Source: Actinomycetota bacterium
Lineage (GTDB): Bacteria > Actinomycetota > Aquicultoria > SKW223
DNA: 43,874 nt
NCBI GenBank assembly: GCA_026417515.1
Contig: JAOADC010000018.1
Coordinates: 1 to 43,874, forward strand
Direction: 5' to 3'
Below the pieces are notes generated by a model. It was given only the letters and a program-made list of their open reading frames with translations. It ran no database searches and was not told the origin of the DNA. Shown in pieces: positions 19,148 through 28,528 of the stretch. Position numbers and translations under genes: made by a program. The stretch's first letter is position 1; each line of letters starts with the position of its first letter.

Positions 19148-20023
19148 TTAGTTTTCGTGGCCAAAAATTTCTGCAATCACCATAGAAACAAGAAGAAGGA
19201 TAGAACCTAAGACTTTTCTCATAGTAAAAATTTCATTCAGGAGAAGATAACCAAAAACTGCTGCAAAAACCGGCTCTGTTAGTAAAATTAGAGCTGTTTT
19301 TGTTGGACCGAGATGCTTCTGAGCAAATATTTGTATAAAAAAAGCAACAATCGTAGCAAAAATAGATGTTAAGAAGAGGGCAAAAATTGCATACCGCGAA
19401 GGAGTAGGAAGATTTGGTTGAATAATATAAGCCAGAATGAACATCTCCAGACCTGCCACTATTATTTGGGACATCGAAAGGTTCAAACTATTGAAACGAT
19501 GCGTAATATGATCAACTATAACGATGTGGATTGCATAACCAACAGCACAGAGAAATACAAGAACATCGCCTTTCTGAGGAATAAAGTTCTTTCCAAGAGA
19601 AAGTAGCGCAAGCCCTACAAGGCTAAGAAGGACACTTAAAGAAACTGCTGCTGAAGGTCTCTTTTTGAAAACAATTGAGGAGAATATGGGTACCAGAACT
19701 ACAAAAAGTCCTGTTATAAAACCAGCCTTTCCTGACTCTGTGTAAGCGAGCCCTACAGTCTGCGTCGTGTACCCAAAAGCAAGAAGAGAACCAAGAATAA
19801 AAGCGTAAGGGACCAATCCTTTCTCCTGGGAAAACTTCTTGCCGTTGAAAATGAGGACCAAGAAAGCAAGAATGGCTGCTATCAAAAATCGATAAGCATT
19901 GAACCAAAGCGCACCTGTTGATTCGATGGCAATCTTTATTACTGGAAAAGTCGCACCCCAGATCAGACCAACGAAAAGCAGTAGGACTGCAGAGATATAT
20001 TCTCCAGTTCTTGATTTCTGCAA
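19148..20023 (-). CDS. EamA/DMT family permease
   Basis: Ten-TM pattern with two EamA repeats (GLIWGATFPVIKIAI; LTEPVFAAVFGYLLLNE). Confidence 0.92.
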   Translation of the reverse strand: MQKSRTGEYISAVLLLFVGLIWGATFPVIKIAIESTGALWFNAYRFLIAAILAFLVLIFNGKKFSQEKGLVPYAFILGSLLAFGYTTQTVGLAYTESGKAGFITGLFVVLVPIFSSIVFKKRPSAAVSLSVLLSLVGLALLSLGKNFIPQKGDVLVFLCAVGYAIHIVIVDHITHRFNSLNLSMSQIIVAGLEMFILAYIIQPNLPTPSRYAIFALFLTSIFATIVAFFIQIFAQKHLGPTKTALILLTEPVFAAVFGYLLLNEIFTMRKVLGSILLLVSMVIAEIFGHEN

Positions 20024-20026
20024 AAA

Positions 20027-20947
20027 TTACTCCTTGCTATAGTTTTTTATTGGGTTTGTAAGAAAAATATCTAGATTAAAATCAGGAACCAGGAAAAGAT
20101 AATCAATTTTTGAGTCTTTTGCTAAGTAGTAATCGCTATCCTTCTTTGCAAAAACAATTTCCTTCCTTTCCTTTGTATAGAAGATGGTAAGTTTGATCTC
20201 AGGGTTTTTAAACAGTCTCTCTTCTTTTTGAGTTGGATCGTCGATAAAACCGTCGGCTTTAGCGCCTTCGATGTCTATCTTCAGCCTTTCAAAATCTTCT
20301 CCTTCAACCTTCAGAGTTTTACCCTGGTAATTGATTTCTGCTGATCGAGAACCAAAATCTATCGACCAATTTGTTGAAGTGGTTTCAACTTCTATCCTTT
20401 TTAGGTTGTTAATTCTTATTAATCGCTTTTCTCTCCAATCATCAGGATTCTTGGTTATTTCATCTGTAAAAGCGCCCGATACCAGATAAACATTATTTGA
20501 ACCTTCCAATACTAAATACCTCGAATGAAGGGTTGGTCCTGGTTTTCCAAAGATTAAACTCTGAGATTTTTTATCTGATTTGATCTCAACAACATACCTT
20601 GAAAACTTATCAAGAGAAAATTCACGCTCTCTATTTTTTAAGGGACCAAGATCTGACTCAACTGACATCGATAAGATTGAGTCAAGAAAATCATTTACTT
20701 TTCCTGAGTCAGCCGGCTTACCATTGACCAGCCATTGTTCTTCAGATTTTATTAAGGTTAACTTTAAAGAATTGCCCTGTTTGATGCTAATTTCTCTTGC
20801 TTTTTTAATAATTGAGCTATCTAAACCTATTTTCGAGGCTGAAAGGGTCTCTGGTATAGACCTATATTCATTTAAAAGCAAACCGGATATTAAAAGTGCC
20901 TGAATCAGTATTATTATGCTTAAGTTTCTAATTTTCCTGTTCAGCAT
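20027..20947 (-). CDS. DUF4340-like protein
   Basis: LTLIKSEEQWLVNGKPADSGKVNDFLDSI pattern and location next to a GldG-type gene. Confidence 0.75.
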   Translation of the reverse strand: MLNRKIRNLSIIILIQALLISGLLLNEYRSIPETLSASKIGLDSSIIKKAREISIKQGNSLKLTLIKSEEQWLVNGKPADSGKVNDFLDSILSMSVESDLGPLKNREREFSLDKFSRYVVEIKSDKKSQSLIFGKPGPTLHSRYLVLEGSNNVYLVSGAFTDEITKNPDDWREKRLIRINNLKRIEVETTSTNWSIDFGSRSAEINYQGKTLKVEGEDFERLKIDIEGAKADGFIDDPTQKEERLFKNPEIKLTIFYTKERKEIVFAKKDSDYYLAKDSKIDYLFLVPDFNLDIFLTNPIKNYSKE

Positions 20948-23168
20948 ATTTCTCCCTTAAGGATTTTATATGGACGTATCTGTATCCCAATCCAAAACCC
21001 ACAACCATTAAAGCCATAATAGCAAGTGTTGCATATCTTATTCCCTCTCTGATTGTCTTCGATGGGAAGTTGAATGCTTCTGGTCTCACATTTTTTTGCT
21101 TTAAACCTAATAAAATGTCATTTCTGGCAAGCCAGTGGATTGCTGAAAGAATAAAGCCAAGATTCTCCTGATTTTGCTGGATGAAGGAGTCATCAATAAA
21201 ATCACTGTCGCCGATTGCAACAAGCCGAGACCTTCTATCTTTCTGTTTTGATTCACAGGCCACACCTAGATTAAATGTCTCTTTTCTTTGTGCATACGCT
21301 TCAAAGTTCTGATTGGGTTCCAGCATATAGAAATTTTCCTGCTTAGCACCATAATCACTAGTTTTTAAGATAGGATAGTAAGAAATGTCTTTCATTTTAT
21401 GGATTTCTATCGAAGACGGCCATAGAAGCGCCATTCTGCGATAAGATGCACCTAAAGATCTTGCTACTGCATTTGAAGGAATTATTGGCCTTATCCAAAA
21501 CGGATAAGGGATAACATAGCTGTTTTCACCTGATACGACGACATTCTCGTAATTTTTAAGATCCATTACTATGTTGAAGTCCATAGTTAATCCGTATGGA
21601 CCGATTATCTCATTGATGTTTATCTTGGAATTTTCTCCGCTCATAGTTTGAGGATTAACATTTACTGTATCGGCTGCGATCAATAACGAACCACCTGCAC
21701 CCAGATACTGCCTTATTCTATTTATTGCCGTTGTTTCAAGGGTTGTTGTAGGACCTATAAGCAGAAGTACATCGTACTTGCTTAAATCGTACTCTTTTCT
21801 TGAAGCAAACACTTCTTCGACTTCATATTGTTTTGAGAGAAGATTTGCAGTGACGCTTAATCCAGAAAGCTGATTTTTCGCTCCTGCATCAGAAAGAATC
21901 CCGATTTTCTTTTTCTTTTTGTTTGTAACGCCATATATTGCTGATGTCAGTTTGAGTTCAAAATCACCGATACTTGTTACAATAGGAATTGTGTCGAATT
22001 TGCTGCCACTGAGAATTACAAGACCAAGGTAGCCTTCTTTTACTCTATATTCTTCATTTGAAATCACATTGAACTGAATAGGAGGAATACCATAATTTGA
22101 TGCTTCAATCTTATGTTTTGGATTAGCATCAGGTTGGAGATTGACTATTTCTATCTTGCCTCGCGATTGCTTCCTGTACTCTGAAAGCAAATCCTGCATA
22201 TCTCTGTAAACTGTCGAAATTTCAGGTGGTAACTCTTTCGAAGAAAAAACTTTTATTACAACCTTAGAATCCAATGAAGATAGCACCTTCTTTGTAGATT
22301 CAGTCAAAGTAAAAACCTGCTCGCGAGTCATATCAATCTTTGAGTTGATGAGCGAACTTAATACTAAAGCAAGAATCAAGGCAGAAACAGCCATCAACCA
22401 AACAATCAGGTAACGTTTCTTCTGATCTTTTTGAGTAATATAGGGCAATTTCAAATTCAAAGATGCCGAATAAAGAAAGAACCAGGTTGTGGCAATAAAA
22501 TAATATAGGGATGAGAAATCAATAAGACCTTTGGAAAAGTTACTGAAATGGACTAAAGGTGATATTAATTCAAGAACTGTCCTCAAGCTGGCTGGAAAAG
22601 CCAGTGAAACGATGTTCATAGAAGAAAGGTAAAGGATAATTGTAACTACCGTAGTTAAGAGAAAGGTTGCGTATTGGCTGGTTGTAAATGAAGCCACAAA
22701 AAGAGAAAGCGATACAAGAAAAGAAGTAAGAAGAACAGTGGCTAAGAAACCACCAATCACTTTACCAATGTCAAAAGCTGCAAAAGGCGAAATTATAGCT
22801 GGCAAAAGTAAGAAGAATGCATTAACAACTGTTGCAAGAACAAGAACAGAAATATACTTTCCACCAATCAGGATTTCTTCAGATATGGGGCTTGACATTA
22901 AAAGTTCATAGGTGCCTTGTTTTCGCTCTTCAGTAAGATGTCGCATTGAAAGAGCTGGAACAAATATGAGCAACGCCCATGGAATCGTATCAAAGAGAAA
23001 TCTCATATCAGCATAAGAGCTTAAAAATGCTTGGCGAAAATAAAGATACGTAGGAATAAGAAGGTAAGGAAGTGAAACAGCGTAAAAAGAAGGTGCAAAG
23101 ATGTAGGTATGAACTTCTCGTGAAAAAACTGATAAGATTTTTTCAACTTTTTCGCCTATCCTTTGCAT
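20928..23168 (-). CDS. GldF-GldG-type fused ABC permease/auxiliary protein
   Basis: N-terminal ABC-2 permease TMs plus C-terminal GldG-like soluble domain (FTLTESTKKVLSSLDSKVVIKVFSSKELPPE) and C-terminal TM. Confidence 0.85.
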   Translation of the reverse strand: MQRIGEKVEKILSVFSREVHTYIFAPSFYAVSLPYLLIPTYLYFRQAFLSSYADMRFLFDTIPWALLIFVPALSMRHLTEERKQGTYELLMSSPISEEILIGGKYISVLVLATVVNAFFLLLPAIISPFAAFDIGKVIGGFLATVLLTSFLVSLSLFVASFTTSQYATFLLTTVVTIILYLSSMNIVSLAFPASLRTVLELISPLVHFSNFSKGLIDFSSLYYFIATTWFFLYSASLNLKLPYITQKDQKKRYLIVWLMAVSALILALVLSSLINSKIDMTREQVFTLTESTKKVLSSLDSKVVIKVFSSKELPPEISTVYRDMQDLLSEYRKQSRGKIEIVNLQPDANPKHKIEASNYGIPPIQFNVISNEEYRVKEGYLGLVILSGSKFDTIPIVTSIGDFELKLTSAIYGVTNKKKKKIGILSDAGAKNQLSGLSVTANLLSKQYEVEEVFASRKEYDLSKYDVLLLIGPTTTLETTAINRIRQYLGAGGSLLIAADTVNVNPQTMSGENSKININEIIGPYGLTMDFNIVMDLKNYENVVVSGENSYVIPYPFWIRPIIPSNAVARSLGASYRRMALLWPSSIEIHKMKDISYYPILKTSDYGAKQENFYMLEPNQNFEAYAQRKETFNLGVACESKQKDRRSRLVAIGDSDFIDDSFIQQNQENLGFILSAIHWLARNDILLGLKQKNVRPEAFNFPSKTIREGIRYATLAIMALMVVGFGLGYRYVHIKSLREKYAEQEN

Positions 23169-23171
23169 TTT

Positions 23172-24110
23172 TTATCTCGCCTTCTCGGTCAGTTTAAGAA
23201 AAACCTGTTCCAATGTTGGTGATTCCTTGGATAACTCAAGCAAAACAAATTGGTTTTCTACGCAAAATTTAAAAACTTCTTCTCGAATATCCTTTTCAGA
23301 CCAGATACGTAGAAGTTTGGCACCTTCCTTATCCTCTAAATGTTCAATTTTTTCATTTCCGAATCGCTGCCTGAAGGCTTCCAGAACATTAACACCTTTT
23401 ACAAGCGCATAAAAAGACTTTGTCGAGAATCTCTTCAAAGCCGCTGAAATATCTTCGTCAAGGATTACCTCACCTTGGTTGATTAGAATAATGCGTTTGC
23501 AGGTTTCTACAACCTCTGTAAGAATATGTGTCGAAAGTATGACAGTCCTTTTCTTACCTAAGTCTCTTATTAGTTCACGAATCTCAATTCGTTGATAAGG
23601 ATCCAAACCTTCCTGCGGTTCATCCAAAACCAGTACCTCTGGATCAGAAATCAAAGCGGCTGCTAAACCAACCCGTTGCTTGTATCCCTTTGAAAGATTG
23701 CTGATCGGTTGAAGTAAATACTCCTTGAAATCAAGTTCTTTGGACAGTTCTTTAACTCTCTGTACTTCGTTTTTTACCCCCTTTGATCTGGCATGATATT
23801 CTAAATAGTCAGCAACAATCATCTCTTCAGGAAGCGGGTTGTTTTCTGGAAGATAACCGAAATTCTTCCTTATATATGGTATGGCTGAATCCTGAAAAAC
23901 TCCGTCGTAAGTAATCTTTCCAGAATCAGGATAGATAAAACCAAGCATCAACCGCATCGTCGTAGTTTTACCTGCGCCATTTGGACCGACAAATCCGATG
24001 ACCTCTCCTGAGGTGCATCTAAAACTTACATTGTTTAGCGCTTTTTTTCTTCCAAATGATTTCGATACTGATTCAAAAACGATATTCATAACAGGATATA
24101 AATTATACAA
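23172..24110 (-). CDS. ABC transporter ATP-binding protein (GldA/ABC-2 type)
   Basis: GPNGAGKTTTMRLMLG, LSKGYKQRVGLAAAL, LDEPQEGLDP. Confidence 0.92.
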   Translation of the reverse strand: MYNLYPVMNIVFESVSKSFGRKKALNNVSFRCTSGEVIGFVGPNGAGKTTTMRLMLGFIYPDSGKITYDGVFQDSAIPYIRKNFGYLPENNPLPEEMIVADYLEYHARSKGVKNEVQRVKELSKELDFKEYLLQPISNLSKGYKQRVGLAAALISDPEVLVLDEPQEGLDPYQRIEIRELIRDLGKKRTVILSTHILTEVVETCKRIILINQGEVILDEDISAALKRFSTKSFYALVKGVNVLEAFRQRFGNEKIEHLEDKEGAKLLRIWSEKDIREEVFKFCVENQFVLLELSKESPTLEQVFLKLTEKAR

Positions 24111-24136
24111 CCGTAAAAAAGGGTAACGTCAACTGG

Positions 24137-24541
24137 CTATTCCTTGTGAGGTTTCAAATCCAAGACGGGGGTTCCATCAACAGCATCTAATCCCTTTATT
24201 CTAAGGAACCTTCCTTCTTTTTTTATGAGTTTTACAGTGGAAAGAGCAATTGGATTTGGCCTGTGTGGACTTCTGGCTGCAAAAACACCGCGTATTTGAG
24301 AAGAATTTGGAGGCTTAACTTTTAAGATATCTGTTCTTGCTTGATGAAAGAAGTAAAGCACGTCGATTTCATCGTATTTTTCAATACCATCCAGACCTTC
24401 TTCAAATTCTTCAAAGATTTCAATCATGCCTTCTAAATCAGAAATGGTATACCAGCGTGGTGTTTCTTCTACACTTTTAAATGGGCTATGAAGTACACCA
24501 ATAGGCTTAAAGATAATTTCTAATTTTTTTATGTCTTCCAT
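24137..24541 (-). CDS. trmO: tRNA (N6-threonylcarbamoyladenosine(37)-N6)-methyltransferase TrmO (TsaA-like)
   Basis: FKPIGVLHSPF, RGVFAARSPHRPNPIALSTVKL, DAVDGTPVLDLKPH motifs. Confidence 0.9.
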   Translation of the reverse strand: MEDIKKLEIIFKPIGVLHSPFKSVEETPRWYTISDLEGMIEIFEEFEEGLDGIEKYDEIDVLYFFHQARTDILKVKPPNSSQIRGVFAARSPHRPNPIALSTVKLIKKEGRFLRIKGLDAVDGTPVLDLKPHKE

Positions 24542-24558
24542 ATTCTGGATTTTAGCAT

Positions 24559-25134
24559 TTAATCTTTCTCGTCTTTTATTTGCTTTATGTTTCTTTTCTT
24601 AAACAAAGTAGAAATTGTTGGTGTTAAATCGACTGGTGGGTAATGCACATCAATTCCAACCAATCCTTCTGATTCAAAGTTTTTTAGAAGGAAATCTTCC
24701 ACGCGTGCTTTCAATATTTTTGCTCTCTCGGGTGATGCATAAAATCTCAGACCAAAAAATAGGCAAACAAGTTCCTTTTTCTCATCCTTAAGTAAAACTC
24801 GATAGAAAATCTCAAGATCTCTCTTTGTTAGCGGTTTGTATAGATGCCCATCCTCATGAAGTGGCAAGTCATAATCGTCTGCATCGAGATAACTCATACA
24901 ATAGACACGCGGTATGCCATAGCTTTCTTTTAATTTTAGGATCGTTTCTTCAGATGATTTGTTGCCTTCAAATGAAAAACCTGAATCCAACACGCAGGCA
25001 TCGTAATTATTATTCTTTATAGTATTTTTAAAATCTGAGATATTCATAACTACTTGAGCATAAACTTCCTTTTCTCGAAGAAAACTTGCTAAAATTTTGG
25101 ATTCTTCGTCAACACCCAGAATGATGACTTTCAA
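24559..25134 (-). CDS. Hypothetical protein with receiver-like N-terminal fold
   Basis: VIILGVDEESKILASFL...YDACVLDSG resembles a receiver-type alpha/beta fold; otherwise unrecognised. Confidence 0.5.
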   Translation of the reverse strand: MKVIILGVDEESKILASFLREKEVYAQVVMNISDFKNTIKNNNYDACVLDSGFSFEGNKSSEETILKLKESYGIPRVYCMSYLDADDYDLPLHEDGHLYKPLTKRDLEIFYRVLLKDEKKELVCLFFGLRFYASPERAKILKARVEDFLLKNFESEGLVGIDVHYPPVDLTPTISTLFKKRNIKQIKDEKD

Positions 25135-25201
25135 TATTCTTCACCTTATAGAATTATCGTCGAATAAGAGGAAATTGTTAGGAAAAAGTGGTTTAAAAAA
25201 A

Positions 25202-25557
25202 GGGAGCAGGCCTGTAAGCCGGGTTCTGTTCTCGATGATTCGAGAGACAGCCATCTATCTAGGCTTTGCATTGCTGCAAAGCTCAAGCGGCCTACCCGGA
25301 AGGACTCGCGGCGGGCAACCGCATACCTTCCCTATTTGGCCTTGCTCCGGGTGGGGTTTGCCATGCCTGCTTCGTCACCGAAGCAGCGGTGGTCTCTTAC
25401 ACCACCTTTTCACCCTTACCGCCAATGGGTGGCGGCGGTATGTTTTCTGTGGCACTTTCCGTCGCTTGCGCAGACCCGGGAGTTACCCGGCATCCTGCCC
25501 TGTGGAGCCCGGACTTTCCTCCTGCAAAAAATGCAGGTGGCTGTCCAGCCTGCTCCC
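25202..25557 (-). ncRNA. rnpB: RNase P RNA, bacterial class A
   Basis: Reverse complement carries GCAGGAGGAAAGTCCGGGCTCC near the 5' end and GAACAGAACCCGGCTTACAGGCCTGCTCCC at the 3' end, followed by a T-run. Confidence 0.97.
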
Positions 25558-25570
25558 ATCTTAAATTTTA

Positions 25571-26470
25571 TCACTTTTGTTTCTTTTCCGATTGGATGGC
25601 ACGCACACGGCAAAGAGCACAGATTTCTTGAGTTGAGGGCTCTCCACAGATTTTGCAGTCAAAGATAAGATCCTTTTGCTTTTTCCCCACTTTCTTGTAG
25701 ATTCTTTTGAAGTTATCAAGTATTTGGCGCCTCATTCCTGGAGATACCTCATCAATCTGAGAAAAAACTGATTTTAAAGAATGCCCCTTCTTATCTGATA
25801 CGGGACATTCACCACTGACATAGTCAAGACCAAGGATATCGCAGTAAATTTTTGTTAAAGACTCTGGAATCCGATAAAGTGGTTTTATCTTAATTGGTAT
25901 TCCATCCCTCGAACTAACGAGATAAGAAGCAGGTATATTATCCTTCTTTGAAATAAAGTTCTTTATCGTGAAAAGAAAAATATCGTCAAATGTATGTGCC
26001 GTTGCCAGAACATTACAATTAAGATCTCTTGCAATACGGTTAAAAATATTCCTTTTAATGGCTCCACATACCGCACATGCAGGGAAACTTCCTATAGGTT
26101 CAATCCTTACTGAATAATCTTCAAGGTAATATACTTTAAGGTCGGTCCCAATTTTTTCTGCTGCCTTCCTTGCTTTTTCTAATACACTATCTGAATACGA
26201 CCCAAAACCAAGATGTAGGTGAAATGGAATTACCTTTACACCGATCTTTTTTTCAGCTTTCTTGAACACACTCAAAAGAGTTGTGCTATCTTTTCCTCCA
26301 GAAAAACCGAGAGCAACCTTTTGTCCTTGCTTTACCATTCTGTGAGAACGAATAGTTGAGATGACCCTTCTTGAAATAAATTCAGGTATGCAATCATTGC
26401 ATATATGGGCACCGAATTCTTTAAGTTCGAGCACCTGTTTATCACTATTTTTGCAGATAAAACACTTCAA
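25571..26470 (-). CDS. TtuA/TtcA/CTU1-family tRNA 2-thiolation protein
   Basis: CxxC zinc motifs at both termini (CFICKNSD; CKICGEPSTQEICALC), PP-loop ALGFSGGKDSTTLLSV, FPACAVCGAIKRNIFN. Confidence 0.88.
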   Translation of the reverse strand: MKCFICKNSDKQVLELKEFGAHICNDCIPEFISRRVISTIRSHRMVKQGQKVALGFSGGKDSTTLLSVFKKAEKKIGVKVIPFHLHLGFGSYSDSVLEKARKAAEKIGTDLKVYYLEDYSVRIEPIGSFPACAVCGAIKRNIFNRIARDLNCNVLATAHTFDDIFLFTIKNFISKKDNIPASYLVSSRDGIPIKIKPLYRIPESLTKIYCDILGLDYVSGECPVSDKKGHSLKSVFSQIDEVSPGMRRQILDNFKRIYKKVGKKQKDLIFDCKICGEPSTQEICALCRVRAIQSEKKQK

Positions 26471-26502
26471 GATTCTTTCTCCTCCAATGTAATAAAATAT
26501 GT

Positions 26503-26531
26503 TGACACTACGCAGTAGAAGCGCTTAAGAT
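26503..26531 (+). promoter_or_regulatory. sigma70-type promoter
   Basis: TTGACA (26503-26508), 17 nt, TAAGAT (26526-26531). Confidence 0.5.
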
Positions 26532-26537
26532 TTTAAA

Positions 26538-26612
26538 CACTAACCCAGACGGTGGGTAGAGCCTCCCCATGGCCGACAGCCAGCAGCGTGGCGAGGGCCC
26601 TCTGGGGAGCAA
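26538..26612 (+). ncRNA. GC-rich structured leader / small RNA, family unassigned
   Basis: Hairpin ACCCA-gacgg-TGGGT (26543-26557) and nested stem CTCCCCA/TGGGGAG (26563-26609) with inner GGCC/GGCC and GCC/GGC pairs. Confidence 0.45.
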
Positions 26613-26628
26613 AAAAAGAAAAGACAAA

Positions 26629-26763
26629 ATGCGATTCTTAGAGCAAATTAGAGAATTTGTAAAGAAAGAAGACCCTATATTATGGCTATCATTATTCTTA
26701 GCCACCATTATCTCAATTCTCTTCTATGCTTTCACTGTCTTTTACGTTAGATACTTCGGTTAG
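26629..26763 (+). CDS. Small single-TM protein (MRFLEQIREFVKKEDPILWLSLFLATIISILFYAFTVFYVRYFG)
   Basis: Track ORF begins at 26569 in the structured GC-rich region; internal ATG 26629 is the more credible start. Confidence 0.5.
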   Translation: MRFLEQIREFVKKEDPILWLSLFLATIISILFYAFTVFYVRYFG

Positions 26764-26768
26764 TCGCT

Positions 26769-27218
26769 ATGAAAGAAAGATTACTAACGATTAAAGAGGC
26801 TTCTGAAATTTTGGGCATTCAAGAAATTATGCTTATAAATGCTCTCTCACTAGATGGTTCACTCAGTTCAGAAAGTAGCATAAAAGAATCTGAACTCCTG
26901 AAATTATTATCAAACAGAGAAATAAAAGCGCGTATTAGTGATGAGTCTTCTTCTTATGAGATTGAGTTATCAAGAATTGAAGAGGTTGCTAACGAAACTA
27001 TATTATTTCTACTGTTAAAAAAGGAAAACGAAGATAAGAGTATTGATAATCTTTTTTTGGAGTTAAGGACCGATAAAACTAATTTCTCCCTGGTAGAATC
27101 CTTAAAGGTTATTAAAGAACTGATTCTAAGTTCTAAAATCTCTGAATCATGTTGTATTTTCATTGATAAAAACAAGGTTGAAGTTTCTGAATTTTTCAGA
27201 GATTTTGAAATCTTTTAA
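26769..27218 (+). CDS. HTH (MerR/excisionase-like) N-terminus, unknown C-terminus
   Basis: LLTIKEASEILGIQEIMLINAL HTH-like segment; rest unrecognised. Confidence 0.55.
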   Translation: MKERLLTIKEASEILGIQEIMLINALSLDGSLSSESSIKESELLKLLSNREIKARISDESSSYEIELSRIEEVANETILFLLLKKENEDKSIDNLFLELRTDKTNFSLVESLKVIKELILSSKISESCCIFIDKNKVEVSEFFRDFEIF

Positions 27219-27955
27219 TAGTTAAAAATTACCGGTAGATTTCTTTTGTGTTCAGAGTTTTTAATCATTTTGGTAACTTTTTCATAAATTGCTGGATCTA
27301 TTTTTTCTTCTTGTCTGGACTCAATAAAGTACAAGGCTTTATCAAGTTCCTGATATGTTATACCCATTTCTCCTTCATCAGTTTGATCTTTCCATAGACC
27401 AGCGCTTGGTGGTTTGGTTATTATTCTCTCTGGAATACCAAGATATCTGGCAAGCTCTCTAACCTCTGTCTTATAGAGCGAACCTATTGGCAGAAAATCG
27501 CAAGCACCATCCCCATACTTTGTAAAGTAACCAACCATTAACTCGCTCTTGTTTCCTGTTCCAGCAACGAGTTTATTGTGGGAATTTGAAAAGAAGTAGA
27601 TGGTCATCATTCTTAAACGAGGCTTTAGATTGGCTCTTGCAATCATATTTCCTTCAGGCAGTTTTGACGTAAGCAAGTTGAAAACATCTGTAACATCAAT
27701 CTCTTGATAGTTGAGATTAAACTTCTCTGCAACTAACCTAGCATCCATCTTGTCGTCTTCACTTGATTCAATTCCTATGAAGACAGCAAGGTGTTTATCT
27801 CCAAGTATTTGCTTGAGAAGAACAGAGACGACTGAAGAATCAATTCCACCTGAAATGCCTGCAACTGTTCCTTCAGCGTGTGAAACTTCAAAGAATGATT
27901 CAAACCAGGATTCAAACTTTCTTACAAATTCTTCTGGTTTAAAATCGCTTCTCAT
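27215..27955 (-). CDS. nadE: NAD+ synthetase (ammonia/glutamine-dependent catalytic domain)
   Basis: GISGGIDSSVVSVLL, GTGNKSELMVGYFTKYGDGACDFLPIGSLYKTEVRELARYLGIP, KPPSAGLWKDQTDE. Confidence 0.95.
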   Translation of the reverse strand: MRSDFKPEEFVRKFESWFESFFEVSHAEGTVAGISGGIDSSVVSVLLKQILGDKHLAVFIGIESSEDDKMDARLVAEKFNLNYQEIDVTDVFNLLTSKLPEGNMIARANLKPRLRMMTIYFFSNSHNKLVAGTGNKSELMVGYFTKYGDGACDFLPIGSLYKTEVRELARYLGIPERIITKPPSAGLWKDQTDEGEMGITYQELDKALYFIESRQEEKIDPAIYEKVTKMIKNSEHKRNLPVIFNY

Positions 27956-27963
27956 TACTTAAA

Positions 27964-28527
27964 TTATAAACCTAATTTTTCAACGAAGTGGCGTATCTTT
28001 TCTTTCAAAATATGACGATCAGGCAGATCTGAAGGATCTTCTACTTCAAGCAAGGAAAAGGTATCTAAGTACTCCCCTTCCATAGCATTGGATGCTGCCT
28101 TAAAAATGCTTACAGTATTTCTAAGATCAATTTGAGAACCTCGTGAACCAACTACGACGCCTGCGATTCTTAAAGGCTTTTCTCTAACTTTCTTTCTTAG
28201 TTTGTTTTTTAAAGCCCACAATGCTTGCAACCTATCAATGAACGCTTTTAATTGTGCTGAAGGTCCAGAGAAAAAAACTGGAGTTCCAATAATGATGAAA
28301 TCGGATTCTCTTATCTTCTCGTAGATAGATATCATAGAATCGAAGATAACGCATCCTTCTCTATCATAGCAGGCAAGACACTCTGTACATGGCGAAATCT
28401 TTAATACAGAGATCTGGAGATATTCAACCTGATGGCCTCTTTCAGTAAGAATCTCGCTAAAATTCCTGAGAACTCTTCCAGTGGAACCCTCAGATCTTGA
28501 GCTTCCATTAAGAATAAGGACTTTCAT
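27964..28527 (-). CDS. NADPH-dependent FMN reductase / flavodoxin-family protein
   Basis: LILNGSSRSEGSTGRVL, CTECLACYDREGCVIFD, GTPVFFSGPSAQLKAFIDR. Confidence 0.92.
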   Translation of the reverse strand: MKVLILNGSSRSEGSTGRVLRNFSEILTERGHQVEYLQISVLKISPCTECLACYDREGCVIFDSMISIYEKIRESDFIIIGTPVFFSGPSAQLKAFIDRLQALWALKNKLRKKVREKPLRIAGVVVGSRGSQIDLRNTVSIFKAASNAMEGEYLDTFSLLEVEDPSDLPDRHILKEKIRHFVEKLGL

Positions 28528-28528
28528 C

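Noticed and set aside
21490-21512. CCTTATCC-aaaac-GGATAAGG palindrome inside the GldFG-type gene
   Set aside because: Short 8-bp arms within coding sequence; likely chance.
25097-25668. ORFs 25097..25564, 25266..25631, 25336..25668 (+) and 25416..25613 (-)
   Set aside because: They lie across the RNase P RNA gene; the translations are artefacts of the GC-rich structured RNA.
26569-26628. N-terminal extension MADSQQRGEGPLGSKKRKDK of the small TM protein
   Set aside because: No SD before the ATG and the DNA is a GC-rich palindromic block; RNA structure explains it better, though coding is not excluded.
26508-26708. 66-aa - strand ORF over the structured leader
   Set aside because: Antisense to the promoter/leader and small TM gene; no SD or family.
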